A stretch of DNA of 41,288 nucleotides, taken from positions 1 through 41,288 of the IMG/VR virus record IMGVR_UViG_3300025168_000193; one strand, 5' to 3'. Under the pieces are notes generated by a model. That model saw only the letters and a program-made list of their open reading frames with translations. It had not been told where the DNA came from and did not search any database. This document shows positions 26,011-33,651 of the stretch, piece after piece (position 1 is the stretch's first letter; every line of letters starts with the position of its first letter). Source of the DNA: a virus. Both the position numbers and the translations under genes were made by a program.

Positions 26011-26351
26011 TAATACTCTACTATTTTTGCAAGTGCCTTACAACCTACTATTATACCATTACTTCTAACTGGTTCATCTACAACATAGATATCGTTTCTT
26101 GTTTTTCTCAAAGAGTTAGCCGCAATGGCGGATACTATTAGTATAGTTCCTTCTGTTTCTTCAGGCAGACCAGCTATAACTCCGAACACAGTTTTATTGA
26201 CTGGAACTCTTGTGCCCTCTACCTCTAGATACTCTATGAGTTTTCTGGTTGTAGAACATCGTGCAGTTCCGTGTCTTGGAATTTGTATAACACCCTTGTT
26301 GGTAATTATAGAAATGTCGTGAAGTGTATAGTTTAATATTTTAGTTTTCAT
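26010..26351 (-). CDS. Conserved small protein of unknown function (113 aa)
   Basis: Begins MKTKILNYTLHDISIIT and contains VNKTVFGVIAGLPEETEG, TILIVSAIAANSLRKTRNDI and NGIIVGCKALAKIV. The layout (N-terminal NxTLHDI, GLPEExEGTxxIVSxxxA, R-D, then IIGCxxL) recurs in short proteins of phages and actinobacteria with no known role. The ATG used lies only 5 bases beyond a TATATTTG promoter element, so the mRNA is probably almost leaderless; a longer reading from an upstream TTG would run through the promoter and is rejected. Confidence 0.65.
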   Translation of the reverse strand: MKTKILNYTLHDISIITNKGVIQIPRHGTARCSTTRKLIEYLEVEGTRVPVNKTVFGVIAGLPEETEGTILIVSAIAANSLRKTRNDIYVVDEPVRSNGIIVGCKALAKIVEY

Positions 26352-26356
26352 TAGTA

Positions 26357-26364
26357 CAAATATA
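26357..26364 (-). promoter_or_regulatory. -7 promoter element (TATATTTG) giving a near-leaderless mRNA
   Basis: CAAATATA on the + strand; the element ends five bases before the ATG. With the usual start point about 5-7 bases after TAnnTTTG, transcription would begin at or next to the start codon. It probably drives the nuclease, helicase and primase genes downstream. Confidence 0.55.
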
Positions 26365-26393
26365 ATAATAATACTTTTAATAGACAATAGTGT

Positions 26394-26609
26394 CTAAATC
26401 CTCACGTAACCTTTTGCATTACAGTTAAGGCAATCTTTTAGTCTAAGATTATCTAATCCTATAGTGCCCAAACCTTTACACTTTTCGCAGTCTTTTAAAA
26501 CATCACAATGCTCCTGACAGTCAGCGCATCTTTTTTGTTCTGGAACTATTTGAGCTCCACAACAATTAGACCAACTGTCATCGAAAGGTATATCGTTATA
26601 GCTTTTCAT
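26394..26609 (-). CDS. DnaJ-type zinc-finger-like small protein (71 aa)
   Basis: Three Cys-pair groups: CCGAQIVPEQKRCADCQEHC, CEKCKGLGTIG and CLNCNAKGYV. The last two match CxxCxGxG and its degenerate partner, as in the zinc-binding region of DnaJ, but no J domain is present. Likely a small zinc-binding protein of unknown purpose. Its ATG lies just after an A-rich run. Confidence 0.6.
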   Translation of the reverse strand: MKSYNDIPFDDSWSNCCGAQIVPEQKRCADCQEHCDVLKDCEKCKGLGTIGLDNLRLKDCLNCNAKGYVRI

Positions 26610-26620
26610 TTTCTGTTTTT

Positions 26621-26905
26621 TTACCCGTCACAAAATGGGATTATTTTAGATGTGCCTGTTTGTTTTTGGTGCATCAATTCCACTTTAGCAGATGTGATAG
26701 CGGTTTTAAATTGGGAGTTAGCCATTTGAGCTAACTTTAAATCTCCACTATTAACAAAGTCTTGGAACATAATGTCTGCCATCACAAGAGATTTATCACG
26801 TAAGCTCCCTATGGTTGTTGTTCTTTTAGCTGCATTATCTTGTGCAACTTGAATAATGGATGCCTGCTTTTTTGTAGCTCCACTTGCTTTTTTTGTTCGT
26901 GCCAT
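26621..26905 (-). CDS. Small basic helical protein of unknown function (94 aa)
   Basis: Lys/Thr/Ala-rich N-terminus (MARTKKASGATKKQASIIQV) followed by a helical segment (LAQMANSQFKTAITSAKVEL). The basic tail could contact nucleic acid; no family recognised. Lies between two zinc-finger proteins in the accessory part of the leftward block. Confidence 0.55.
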   Translation of the reverse strand: MARTKKASGATKKQASIIQVAQDNAAKRTTTIGSLRDKSLVMADIMFQDFVNSGDLKLAQMANSQFKTAITSAKVELMHQKQTGTSKIIPFCDG

Positions 26906-26924
26906 TTTAATATAGTTTAATAGT

Positions 26925-27386
26925 TTATTTTGAGGGAACTTGTTTACTCTCTCCCTCTTGAGAGTTTTTTATTAATCTGTGTAGTTTTACTTGCCTTCTT
27001 TTAATGGCTATTAAATCAGAAGGTATCTGCGAAACTTCTAAAGGAATAACGTTATTTCTGTTATCTGTTAAGAGCTTTACTATATATTTATCAGATAATG
27101 TTTGCACTTCTTCTTGTTGTTTTATCAATAACCTATCTTTATCGTATTGGTAATAACGCACCCTACCATATTCTCTTACTTTATCTTTGTTATCCTGTCT
27201 CCATTTCTTATGCGCTCTTGCCTTTGCTTTGCTATATTTATACTCATACCTATCTTTGTTCTTTAATCTCCACTCTTTAATTTTTTTTAACTGACGAATC
27301 TTTGCACACCTTAGGCATCGAGTAGCAAAATCGCTTATAACTATACTGCTATCCATACAGTCCAAACATTTTTTATTTGTTTCCAT
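26925..27386 (-). CDS. Zinc-ribbon, Lys/Arg-rich phage protein (153 aa)
   Basis: N-terminal CLDCMDSS ... TRCLRCAKIRQ forms a CxxC/CxxC zinc site, followed by a very basic helix with repeated W-x-x-x-N-K/D patterns (IKEWRLKNKDRYEYKYSKAK, then KKWRQDNKDKVREYGRVRYY). This resembles the DNA-binding helical regions seen in phage HNH-associated proteins, but no HNH core is present. DNA or RNA binding is likely; the target is unknown. Confidence 0.6.
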   Translation of the reverse strand: METNKKCLDCMDSSIVISDFATRCLRCAKIRQLKKIKEWRLKNKDRYEYKYSKAKARAHKKWRQDNKDKVREYGRVRYYQYDKDRLLIKQQEEVQTLSDKYIVKLLTDNRNNVIPLEVSQIPSDLIAIKRRQVKLHRLIKNSQEGESKQVPSK

Positions 27387-27421
27387 AGGTTAATCTGTGT
27401 ATCTACTTGTTATCATTCTTA

Positions 27422-27823
27422 TTAAAAACTAACTGTTATTAGTTTCTCTTTGAAATCAAAAGTTACCCATTGCACCTTAAACATATCCCCACTGTCTGAA
27501 TTCCTATCGCTATCTATTTTCCATTCCTTTAAATCTACCTCTATTTCATTTTCCATATTCTCGGTCCCGTAGAAGTAGTCTGCCATAATTGTTAAATCAA
27601 CCCTTGTTGCATAAGCACTTATATCTTTTACCCCCCAAGACCTCATTTCTATTGTAAAGTCCCAATCCACATTACAAGACACCGTATATGTAGTTAGGAA
27701 GTTTTCTTTGTTCATTTTTTTATGATTAGATGCTATCTTTTCAAGTACATAAGATTTTTCCTCGCATAATTCAACATCGAAGTTATCCTCAGAGTATTGG
27801 TTTGTAAAAGTTTGTGTTCTCAT
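27422..27823 (-). CDS. Acidic beta-rich protein of unknown function (133 aa)
   Basis: An acidic protein with alternating strands (YTVSCNVDWDFTIEMRSWGV ... MFKVQWVTFDFKEKLITVSF). No family recognised. Its start overlaps the stop of the small membrane protein by four bases (ATGA), suggesting the two are made together. Confidence 0.55.
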   Translation of the reverse strand: MRTQTFTNQYSEDNFDVELCEEKSYVLEKIASNHKKMNKENFLTTYTVSCNVDWDFTIEMRSWGVKDISAYATRVDLTIMADYFYGTENMENEIEVDLKEWKIDSDRNSDSGDMFKVQWVTFDFKEKLITVSF

Positions 27824-28038
27824 TTTTTTAATTTTAATAATTCAAGTAGCTTTTTGTTTTCTTGATGCGATTCTAGTAACTGCCAATGACAATTGGTGGT
27901 GCGTTGTTTCCAATCGCTTAGTTCTATTTCTAATTTTATTGGGTAGTAATGTATAGCCGTATTCCATACTCCCCAAGTGTATACTCCTATGACAATTAAC
28001 ATTAAGAGTATTGCTTGTATTTCAGATAGTTGTTTCAT
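27820..28038 (-). CDS. Single-pass membrane protein with coiled-coil-like tail (72 aa)
   Basis: One membrane helix near residues 9-30 (AILLMLIVIGVYTWGVWNTA) followed by a charged helical tail (LESHQENKKLLELLKLKK). The topology resembles Rz-type or spanin inner-membrane subunits, but the gene is far from the lysis genes and no outer lipoprotein partner is nested here, so that is not claimed. Coupled by ATGA to the next gene. Confidence 0.55.
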   Translation of the reverse strand: MKQLSEIQAILLMLIVIGVYTWGVWNTAIHYYPIKLEIELSDWKQRTTNCHWQLLESHQENKKLLELLKLKK

Positions 28039-28042
28039 CTTC

Positions 28043-28195
28043 TTATTGTTTAAGTTGCTTTAGTCTTGCTGGTATAACAAACTTACAGTTACAGTTCCAA
28101 CAGCATCTACCATTATTTACAGGTTGTGCATTGTGACTCCACAGTTCCATCCCTGCGTCATCATCTATTTTGTTATTACATATTGAGCACTTCAT
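28043..28195 (-). CDS. Small phage zinc-ribbon protein (50 aa)
   Basis: Starts MKCSICNNKIDDDAG and continues through LWSHNAQPVNNGRCCWNCN, ending in KFVIPARLKQLKQ. CxxC, then GHNA/SHNAQPV, GRCCxxCN and VxxARL is a common short phage zinc-ribbon family of unknown function. The stop precedes the next gene by four bases. Confidence 0.75.
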   Translation of the reverse strand: MKCSICNNKIDDDAGMELWSHNAQPVNNGRCCWNCNCKFVIPARLKQLKQ

Positions 28196-28259
28196 CTTTG
28201 TGATTGTTATAATCATTAATAAATTCTGCGATAAGTTTGTTAGTTTCTGTTGTTGTCAT
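28176..28259 (-). CDS. Tiny acidic peptide candidate (27 aa)
   Basis: Reads MTTTETNKLIAEFINDYNNH and ends in KDEVLNM. It starts three bases after the preceding gene and overlaps the zinc-ribbon start by 20 bases in another frame. It may be a leader coupling translation to the zinc-ribbon gene. Too short for more. Confidence 0.35.
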   Translation of the reverse strand: MTTTETNKLIAEFINDYNNHKDEVLNM

Positions 28260-28262
28260 ATC

Positions 28263-28700
28263 TTATATAATAATATCTTCACTACTCAGGTACGGATTAA
28301 ATATTTCGTCTGCAATATCCATATCCTGAATAGCAAAGCGTGTTACCGATTCTATGTAGTTTGAAAACTCTTTAGTTTTTAACTCTGTTGTCGATTTAAC
28401 TATCTCTATTTCCTCGCTTGTTGCGGGGTCTATAATTACATCTGCCAAGAACTTTCGTTTAAAGTAATGGCTTAGCGTTATAACATTTAGGTCATCAAAG
28501 CCTCTTTCAAGCAGTACCGCCATTATCTTCCTCAGTATCCCATAGTATAGGCTGTTTTGCTCTACCGACCTTTTTTTACCAGACGTGTGTTCAATGTTTA
28601 CAAAGATTTTTTTACCACTTATTCTTTGCAGATAAGAGGTAAGTTTATCTTTTTCGTCAATGAATAACTTTCCGTTTTCTGTACTTGCTTTAAATAACAT
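28263..28700 (-). CDS. NinB-like recombination protein (145 aa)
   Basis: The segment KKRSVEQNSLYYGILRKIMA, then FKRKFLADV, matches the R-x-x-x-QN-x-x-Y/W pattern with a following LK-x-KF of NinB-type phage proteins, which act with RecFOR-like or annealing functions in phage recombination. Length fits (about 140 residues). The assignment is by motif only and could be a related family of unknown role. It is two bases from the peptidase gene upstream. Confidence 0.5.
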   Translation of the reverse strand: MLFKASTENGKLFIDEKDKLTSYLQRISGKKIFVNIEHTSGKKRSVEQNSLYYGILRKIMAVLLERGFDDLNVITLSHYFKRKFLADVIIDPATSEEIEIVKSTTELKTKEFSNYIESVTRFAIQDMDIADEIFNPYLSSEDIII

Positions 28701-28701
28701 C

Positions 28702-29952
28702 TTAATAATCGAATTCGTTATCTTTTTGGTTATAGTATGGGTTTGCTTTTAAGTAATTCTCGCAATTAATACAAAAAAACTTTTGCTCAATCGTATCCCA
28801 ACTAGTAAATTGCTTACCCATATCACATTTGCAAAATGTACCATTATTTTTTTCTATCGCATCTGGTGTGTCTATCTCTCGCCAACATCCTTCGCACCAA
28901 TATTTTCCGTGTTCTGTCAGCTTGTGCAGCGCATCAACTGGTCTATCATCTTTTAAACATTTAGGACAAAACAATTCTTTTTCTTCAAAGTCGTCTTGAA
29001 TAATCTCTTCCTCTTCTTTAGCCTCTCGGAGATACAGAGATGCTTGCTCTTGTTTTCTTTTTTCTTGATTTTCTCCATAGCTTGAAAAATATTTACTTCC
29101 ATACATTCCGTACATAGAAGATTGGTTTTCCCATAGCCGTATGGGTTCGTCTTTGTACTTGTGTCTCCAGGCTTTTTTACCGCATTGAGTTATTATAGCT
29201 GAAACCATATCAGAACACCTAAAAACGCTTGTTATGTGAACCACCTCGCTATCTGAATGGGGGTCAAAGTATCCACAACTCATATTAGCAACACAGATAT
29301 CCGCTTTTTTCTTTACGTTTGTTACATCTGTACTCCCCCCTGATGTTTCCTTATATCCAAACTGCTTTAAAATTGGCTCAATTTCATTTGAAAATTCATC
29401 CGAATACAATTTTACATTGTTGATTTCATTTACAAAATCCTTATTTCCCTTTCTGTCGCATTGTAAAGCAAACCCACAGTCCTCAAAGAATGAAGCAGGG
29501 GCTCGGCTAGAGCCAACCAGACCTATTTCTTCTTCAGCAAAAAATGCAGCTTTGATTACTTTGTGTTGAGCAATCATCTCTAGGGTTATAAAAACGCCTA
29601 CCTTGTCGTCTCCGCCTATCCCTTTTTGCTCAACTTCCTCTCCGCCAAAAGCAAACAGCCAACCATTGTGCTCTTTGACTGCAAAGCTTTTGTGAAAACT
29701 ATGAACAGTATCTGTGTGCGATACAACGCAGGGATACTTTTGCTTTTTATTAATCTTGCCTCTTGTGACAAAAATATTCCCTTCTTTTTGGTATACATCA
29801 AAATTAGCTTGCTCTTTTTCTGGTAATGACTTTTTTATGTTTTCCAATCTCATCATTATGGATTGGCGAACCCTCCCCTCTTCTCCAGATTCAGATTGAA
29901 CACTAAGAATATTTCTCAGCATCCTAACTCTTTTTACATCTCTGTTTTTCAT
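28702..29952 (-). CDS. M20/M28-like di-zinc metallopeptidase with C-terminal zinc ribbons (416 aa)
   Basis: The N-terminal ~250 residues carry every ligand of a co-catalytic di-zinc exopeptidase: H79 and D81 in VSHTDTVH, D115/D116 in GIGGDDKVG, the E140-E141 pair in FFAEEEIGLVGS, D166 in QCDRKG and H232 in FDPHSDSE. This is the M20/M28/M42 clan arrangement. A charged linker follows, then CPKC ... CEGC and CKC ... CINC ribbons that could bind two zincs and target the enzyme to DNA, RNA or protein. A phage-encoded aminopeptidase of this type may process host or phage peptides or act as a protease-dependent takeover factor. Substrate unknown. Confidence 0.75.
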   Translation of the reverse strand: MKNRDVKRVRMLRNILSVQSESGEEGRVRQSIMMRLENIKKSLPEKEQANFDVYQKEGNIFVTRGKINKKQKYPCVVSHTDTVHSFHKSFAVKEHNGWLFAFGGEEVEQKGIGGDDKVGVFITLEMIAQHKVIKAAFFAEEEIGLVGSSRAPASFFEDCGFALQCDRKGNKDFVNEINNVKLYSDEFSNEIEPILKQFGYKETSGGSTDVTNVKKKADICVANMSCGYFDPHSDSEVVHITSVFRCSDMVSAIITQCGKKAWRHKYKDEPIRLWENQSSMYGMYGSKYFSSYGENQEKRKQEQASLYLREAKEEEEIIQDDFEEKELFCPKCLKDDRPVDALHKLTEHGKYWCEGCWREIDTPDAIEKNNGTFCKCDMGKQFTSWDTIEQKFFCINCENYLKANPYYNQKDNEFDY

Positions 29953-29982
29953 ATATATAGTTATTAGTTAGAATTAATTGAA

Positions 29983-31674
29983 TTATTGTTTACGTATATC
30001 TGCTAGATATTTTGGTTCTTCTTCCCTGATGGATTCTTTATGGGTTTGGGTAAAAGTTTTTAAGACCCACCCAGTCCCCCATATGTAATATGAGTCATCC
30101 TTTAATACTAATCTCCCAGTGTGTTTACACCTAGTAGTATAGCGTCGATTTGCATAATCTTTTGTTCCGTCTAATCTTACTACCTCATCGCTGTTGTTAG
30201 GCGATACGTATCCTTTATGGTACTTAGATTCTAATGCTATTTCGACAGGGATAACATAAGCTGAATTAACTGCATCTATGTATGTTTCAGTATGGCTACA
30301 ATCTATAAAATCGTAATCCCCATCTTTATTTATCCACTCTGATGCCTCATCAGTAGGGATGTATGTTCCGTGGTATCCTGAGTATCTTGAAGTATCTTTA
30401 AATAGCTGACAATCGTATAGCTCAGAGAAGTAGCCTGAATTTAATGGTACAAAATCATCTTCATAGCTTGAAAACTCTACATCGTCAGTTAGAAAGTAAG
30501 ATTGGTGGTGTTTACATCTTTCTGCCTCGCCATATGGTGCATACCCATCGTGGTCATCTACATACACGACATCATCGTCGGTTGTTTTTAATAAATCATC
30601 CGTATTTATTATAGAACGCCTACGAAGGTCTGTCTCGCCATTTTCGCCTCTTAACTCATCATCGCCTTCATCCTCGTTATTCGTTATTATGCCTGATATA
30701 TCACAATATCGATAAAACGTATCGCAATATGGGTAAAAGTTATCAGGCGGTGATACGCTGATATCCCAGTTTTGGTTTATTGTATCATCTGTTTCAGGGT
30801 CGATAAACGTATCATTATCATACGATTGCTCTTCTTTGTGAAGATATCCTTTTTCTTTTGCCCAATTCGTAAATTTTGTAACATCTGAATCTCTTATTGT
30901 GTAAATCCTATCCATTAATTTTGTATTGCAATTCGTTTTCCACAACAAGGCTCTCCCAGAAACTAATCCATCTTTTTTCAAAATTAACATAGAGCAACTT
31001 GAACTATTGACATACATTGTCATATAATGATTCTTATAATCGTATCGCATACACGAACTAAATAAGCTTCCATTCTCGCCCCACTCTGAATAATAGTTAG
31101 CGTCTAGATAGCCCCATAAGATATCGTCTCCATTTACCTGAACCATTTCTTCATCGTCTTCTACAAAGAACCCTTTAAAAGCGTTTACAAATCTTTCGTT
31201 TTTTGTATCTGTTAGTACGTAAGCAGCTAATCCATCTTTTGTAAATATTTTATGAATCAGCCTCCCTATTTTTGTAGTGGTTCTATGTTTATCAAACTCT
31301 TCAGAATATGGGTCATTAACAAACCTCCAATATTCATCCCAATCTTTTACCCCCTCATACTGAAGCAAGTCAGTTTTCTTATCTTCGCTAAGCTTTTTTT
31401 GAGCCATCCTGACAGGTAAGAATATATAATCTCCAAATCCCTTATCTGGGTTGGCTTTTATATGTACTGTCTCTACATAGGATACGATTCCTTTTGAGCC
31501 GTTTTCTACCCTTATAAAGTTAGGTTGCTTAACTTGATAATATTTGCAACTTACATCGTCATAAGTTTGTCCATTTCTTGCTCTTCTTAAGAAAGAAGAG
31601 ACAGAGTTAGCGGGACAATTTGCTAAAAAGGAACGCATTTGTGAATCGCATTTCAATCTAATTGTTGAATTCAT
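29983..31674 (-). CDS. Large conserved phage protein of unknown function (563 aa)
   Basis: The first ~290 residues contain SLFSSCMRYDYKNHYMTMY, SCSMLILKKDGLVSGRALLW and LMDRIYTIRDSDVTKFTNWA, a conserved block I associate with hypothetical proteins of large phages; its role is unknown. The rest is acidic with repeated short Tyr/Asp/Cys/His motifs (DDDVVYVDDHDGYAPYGEAE, and CKHHQSYFLTDDVEFSSYED), a pattern that looks like repeated small modules. The ATG at 31674 lies in an A-rich context and is preferred; an in-frame ATG at 31710 would add 12 residues. It is one of the longest genes in the accessory part. Confidence 0.6.
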   Translation of the reverse strand: MNSTIRLKCDSQMRSFLANCPANSVSSFLRRARNGQTYDDVSCKYYQVKQPNFIRVENGSKGIVSYVETVHIKANPDKGFGDYIFLPVRMAQKKLSEDKKTDLLQYEGVKDWDEYWRFVNDPYSEEFDKHRTTTKIGRLIHKIFTKDGLAAYVLTDTKNERFVNAFKGFFVEDDEEMVQVNGDDILWGYLDANYYSEWGENGSLFSSCMRYDYKNHYMTMYVNSSSCSMLILKKDGLVSGRALLWKTNCNTKLMDRIYTIRDSDVTKFTNWAKEKGYLHKEEQSYDNDTFIDPETDDTINQNWDISVSPPDNFYPYCDTFYRYCDISGIITNNEDEGDDELRGENGETDLRRRSIINTDDLLKTTDDDVVYVDDHDGYAPYGEAERCKHHQSYFLTDDVEFSSYEDDFVPLNSGYFSELYDCQLFKDTSRYSGYHGTYIPTDEASEWINKDGDYDFIDCSHTETYIDAVNSAYVIPVEIALESKYHKGYVSPNNSDEVVRLDGTKDYANRRYTTRCKHTGRLVLKDDSYYIWGTGWVLKTFTQTHKESIREEEPKYLADIRKQ

Positions 31675-31728
31675 TATTGTTTTTTTATTCGTAATAAATG
31701 GTCTTCGCATTGTTTATCTCACCCATAA

Positions 31729-31748
31729 CTTGCGAGTCCTCAAGCAAG
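31729..31748. other. Small hairpin in a 190-base gene-free gap
   Basis: CTTGC/GCAAG stem with an inner GA/TC pair lies upstream of the 563-aa gene. Nothing else convincing was seen in the gap except very short reading frames. It may be a 5' leader structure or RNA processing site; no T-tract follows on either strand. Confidence 0.25.
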
Positions 31749-31862
31749 CCGTTCCCATTGTCCGTTTTTCATTAAGACTATTTGTGAATGCAGGAATATT
31801 TTAATATGCTTTCCTCTTAACGCATAACGAAGCCAACTTTATTACGAGATTAAACTTACAGC

Positions 31863-32195
31863 CTAACTATCTGGCTGATAAACCTTAGCACGCTCACCTA
31901 AATACTTGAAGGTTGCATATAACGTATCGTGCTCCTTAACGATATTTTCGTCAACTGCTACCTCTGTATTTATAGCCTCTTGAAACGTCACAAAACCTGT
32001 CTTACGATTTTTTACGCTACCAAGTGATACCCAGTGCCACTGGTCTTCTTGCTTATTTCCTCCAACATTTGCATTTGCTCTAACTAAAACAAAAGGTCGA
32101 TTAGAGCTTGTTTCTAGCGTATAGAACTTGCTCTCTGAAGTTTCAGTTATGGCTTTTACATCCACTGGTGGAAGTATGTTTACAATTTGTATCAT
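31863..32195 (-). CDS. Small phage protein, possible paralog of the next gene (110 aa)
   Basis: Beta-rich: FYTLETSSNRPFVLVRANAN, then QWHWVSLGSVKNRKTGFVTF and a helical end. The WHWVSLGS segment parallels WCWVSPGS in the neighbouring protein, each followed by a similar F-x-x-x-x-A helix, suggesting duplication. The inner ATG (MIQIVNIL) is preferred over one 11 codons upstream because of its A/T-rich leader. Function unknown. Confidence 0.55.
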   Translation of the reverse strand: MIQIVNILPPVDVKAITETSESKFYTLETSSNRPFVLVRANANVGGNKQEDQWHWVSLGSVKNRKTGFVTFQEAINTEVAVDENIVKEHDTLYATFKYLGERAKVYQPDS

Positions 32196-32251
32196 AACAT
32201 ATTTTTTTAAATTAGTACTATGTATCAACCTTCGCCTGATACCATTGGCGA

Positions 32252-32569
32252 TTACTGTTCTAATGCTTTATAAAACATAGCTGGATTCAAGCAAAATGAA
32301 AATAAATCAGATTGGCTATCGAATCTTACTACTGCATTTTTTTCATCAAGAAGTGCTCGTCTTAAAATTTCATCAAAATCACTATGACCTTGACAATAAT
32401 TCATATCGCTACCTGGCGATACCCAACACCATTTTCTATTAAATCTAATTAGTATAAAGACAGTGACTTTGTCTGTATGTATTCTTGTAGCTAATCCGTA
32501 ATAGTCGTCTGTATGACAGGATTCTGCTTTGACCAGATACTTATCTGGGAAATCTGAATTTATTTGCAT
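32252..32569 (-). CDS. Small phage protein, possible paralog of its neighbour (105 aa)
   Basis: Contains YYGLATRIHTDKVTVFILIR, then KWCWVSPGSDMNYCQGHSDF and a helix DEILRRALLDE. The order strand-strand-WxWVSxGS-helix is shared with the 110-aa neighbour. No family recognised. Five bases separate its start from the preceding gene. Confidence 0.55.
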   Translation of the reverse strand: MQINSDFPDKYLVKAESCHTDDYYGLATRIHTDKVTVFILIRFNRKWCWVSPGSDMNYCQGHSDFDEILRRALLDEKNAVVRFDSQSDLFSFCLNPAMFYKALEQ

Positions 32570-32574
32570 AATAT

Positions 32575-32922
32575 TTATAGAATTACTAATTGTGAGTTGT
32601 TACTTGACAATGCCCCAACAAGAGCAGTGTTTTTACAGGTATGCTTGAAACAACACGAAAGGACATTATGGGTATTACTTCTTTTGGTTACTCGATTCCC
32701 AGATTTATCGTACCAAACCTCAGGCATACCATCTCTTTTTATTACTTTAGGTTTGTAAACTGGAGGCATTTTTTCTAGCAAGACAACATCTATCTTACCT
32801 GTGCTAAGGGTAGTTTCTCTTACGACAACTACCTGAACACCTTCGGTTGTGCAAGAGTAATGTCCATTTGCTTCCTTTGTTGCGATTAGGATATCTCCTA
32901 CCTTAAATATATTCTCTTTCAT
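32575..32922 (-). CDS. SH3-like small protein of unknown function (115 aa)
   Basis: The N-terminal FKVGDILIATKEANGHYS resembles the start of a small SH3-like barrel, followed by strands QVVVVRETTLSTGKIDVVLL. A Cys/His-containing C-terminal part (CCFKHTCKN) could bind metal. No family recognised. Start preceded by an A-rich tract. Confidence 0.5.
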   Translation of the reverse strand: MKENIFKVGDILIATKEANGHYSCTTEGVQVVVVRETTLSTGKIDVVLLEKMPPVYKPKVIKRDGMPEVWYDKSGNRVTKRSNTHNVLSCCFKHTCKNTALVGALSSNNSQLVIL

Positions 32923-32945
32923 TTTTGTTTTATTTATTTAGGTCT

Positions 32946-33434
32946 TTATTTTTTACATTTCTTACAATACACATTTGGGTATGCGATAAATACTCCATCG
33001 TCTACAGTATCGGTAGGCTCTCCGCACCCAAAACACCGTACTTTACGATAGAATCTTCCGATATCTTTATACCATTTAATAAATTCAATAGCTGCTAAGA
33101 AAATTGATTCTTTTTTATCTTTTCCATTGGTTGAGTCGTCTTGCATTAAAGAAAACCCACTACCCACAGCATCTTCAATAAGACAATAATTCCCAGATAT
33201 TGTAAAAGGATACCCTTTAGATTCAATCTCTTCCACCAGAGGCATAAGCCATTTCCAAGAGGTCTTGTATAAGGCAGGTATTCTTATGCATTTCTCGTCA
33301 TTTCTTATCTCAACAGAACACCGCTCTTTCGAATCTGAAGGAACAAGGTCGCTAGTATGTACATTTACCCAGACATACTCTGTCCCACACGTCTCTAATC
33401 CCATAAATTCGGCAATAAGTTCGATGTCTTTCAT
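32946..33434 (-). CDS. Phage protein with C-terminal zinc ribbon (162 aa)
   Basis: N-terminal ~75 residues resemble the short phage domain MKDIELIAEFMGLETCG ... YKTSWKWLMPLVEEIESKGY, often seen in phages infecting Bacteroidota. The C-terminus has CFGCGEPTDTVDD ... VYCKKCKK, a zinc ribbon. The ATG at MKDIEL is 11 bases after the preceding stop and is preferred; an upstream in-frame ATG would overlap that gene by 28 bases. Confidence 0.6.
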   Translation of the reverse strand: MKDIELIAEFMGLETCGTEYVWVNVHTSDLVPSDSKERCSVEIRNDEKCIRIPALYKTSWKWLMPLVEEIESKGYPFTISGNYCLIEDAVGSGFSLMQDDSTNGKDKKESIFLAAIEFIKWYKDIGRFYRKVRCFGCGEPTDTVDDGVFIAYPNVYCKKCKK

Positions 33435-33445
33435 AGTTTTGTTTT

Positions 33446-33631
33446 TTAACCTACTCTTCCGCATTTCGGACATTGCTCATCAGGGTATAACATAAAATTG
33501 CTACAATGCGAGCATTGATTCACTTTATCTATAGGTACATAATATGTAACCTTGTCAACAATAAAGCTATATCCTAATAGCCAAAAGGTATTAGCCTCAC
33601 GTACCTCGTTATTTTCAATTATTATATCCAT
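33446..33631 (-). CDS. Small zinc-ribbon protein (61 aa)
   Basis: A short beta part (FWLLGYSFIVDKVTYYVPID) ends in a compact zinc ribbon CSHCSNFMLYPDEQCPKCGR. It is the first protein gene downstream of the 129-base tRNA-like element. Function unknown; such ribbons usually bind nucleic acid or protein. Confidence 0.6.
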   Translation of the reverse strand: MDIIIENNEVREANTFWLLGYSFIVDKVTYYVPIDKVNQCSHCSNFMLYPDEQCPKCGRVG

Positions 33632-33651
33632 TGTTTTTTTGTAAATGATAG

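Noticed and set aside
27820-28038. Spanin (Rz-like) subunit
   Set aside because: No nested or adjacent outer-membrane lipoprotein gene and the position is 13 kb from the lysis genes.
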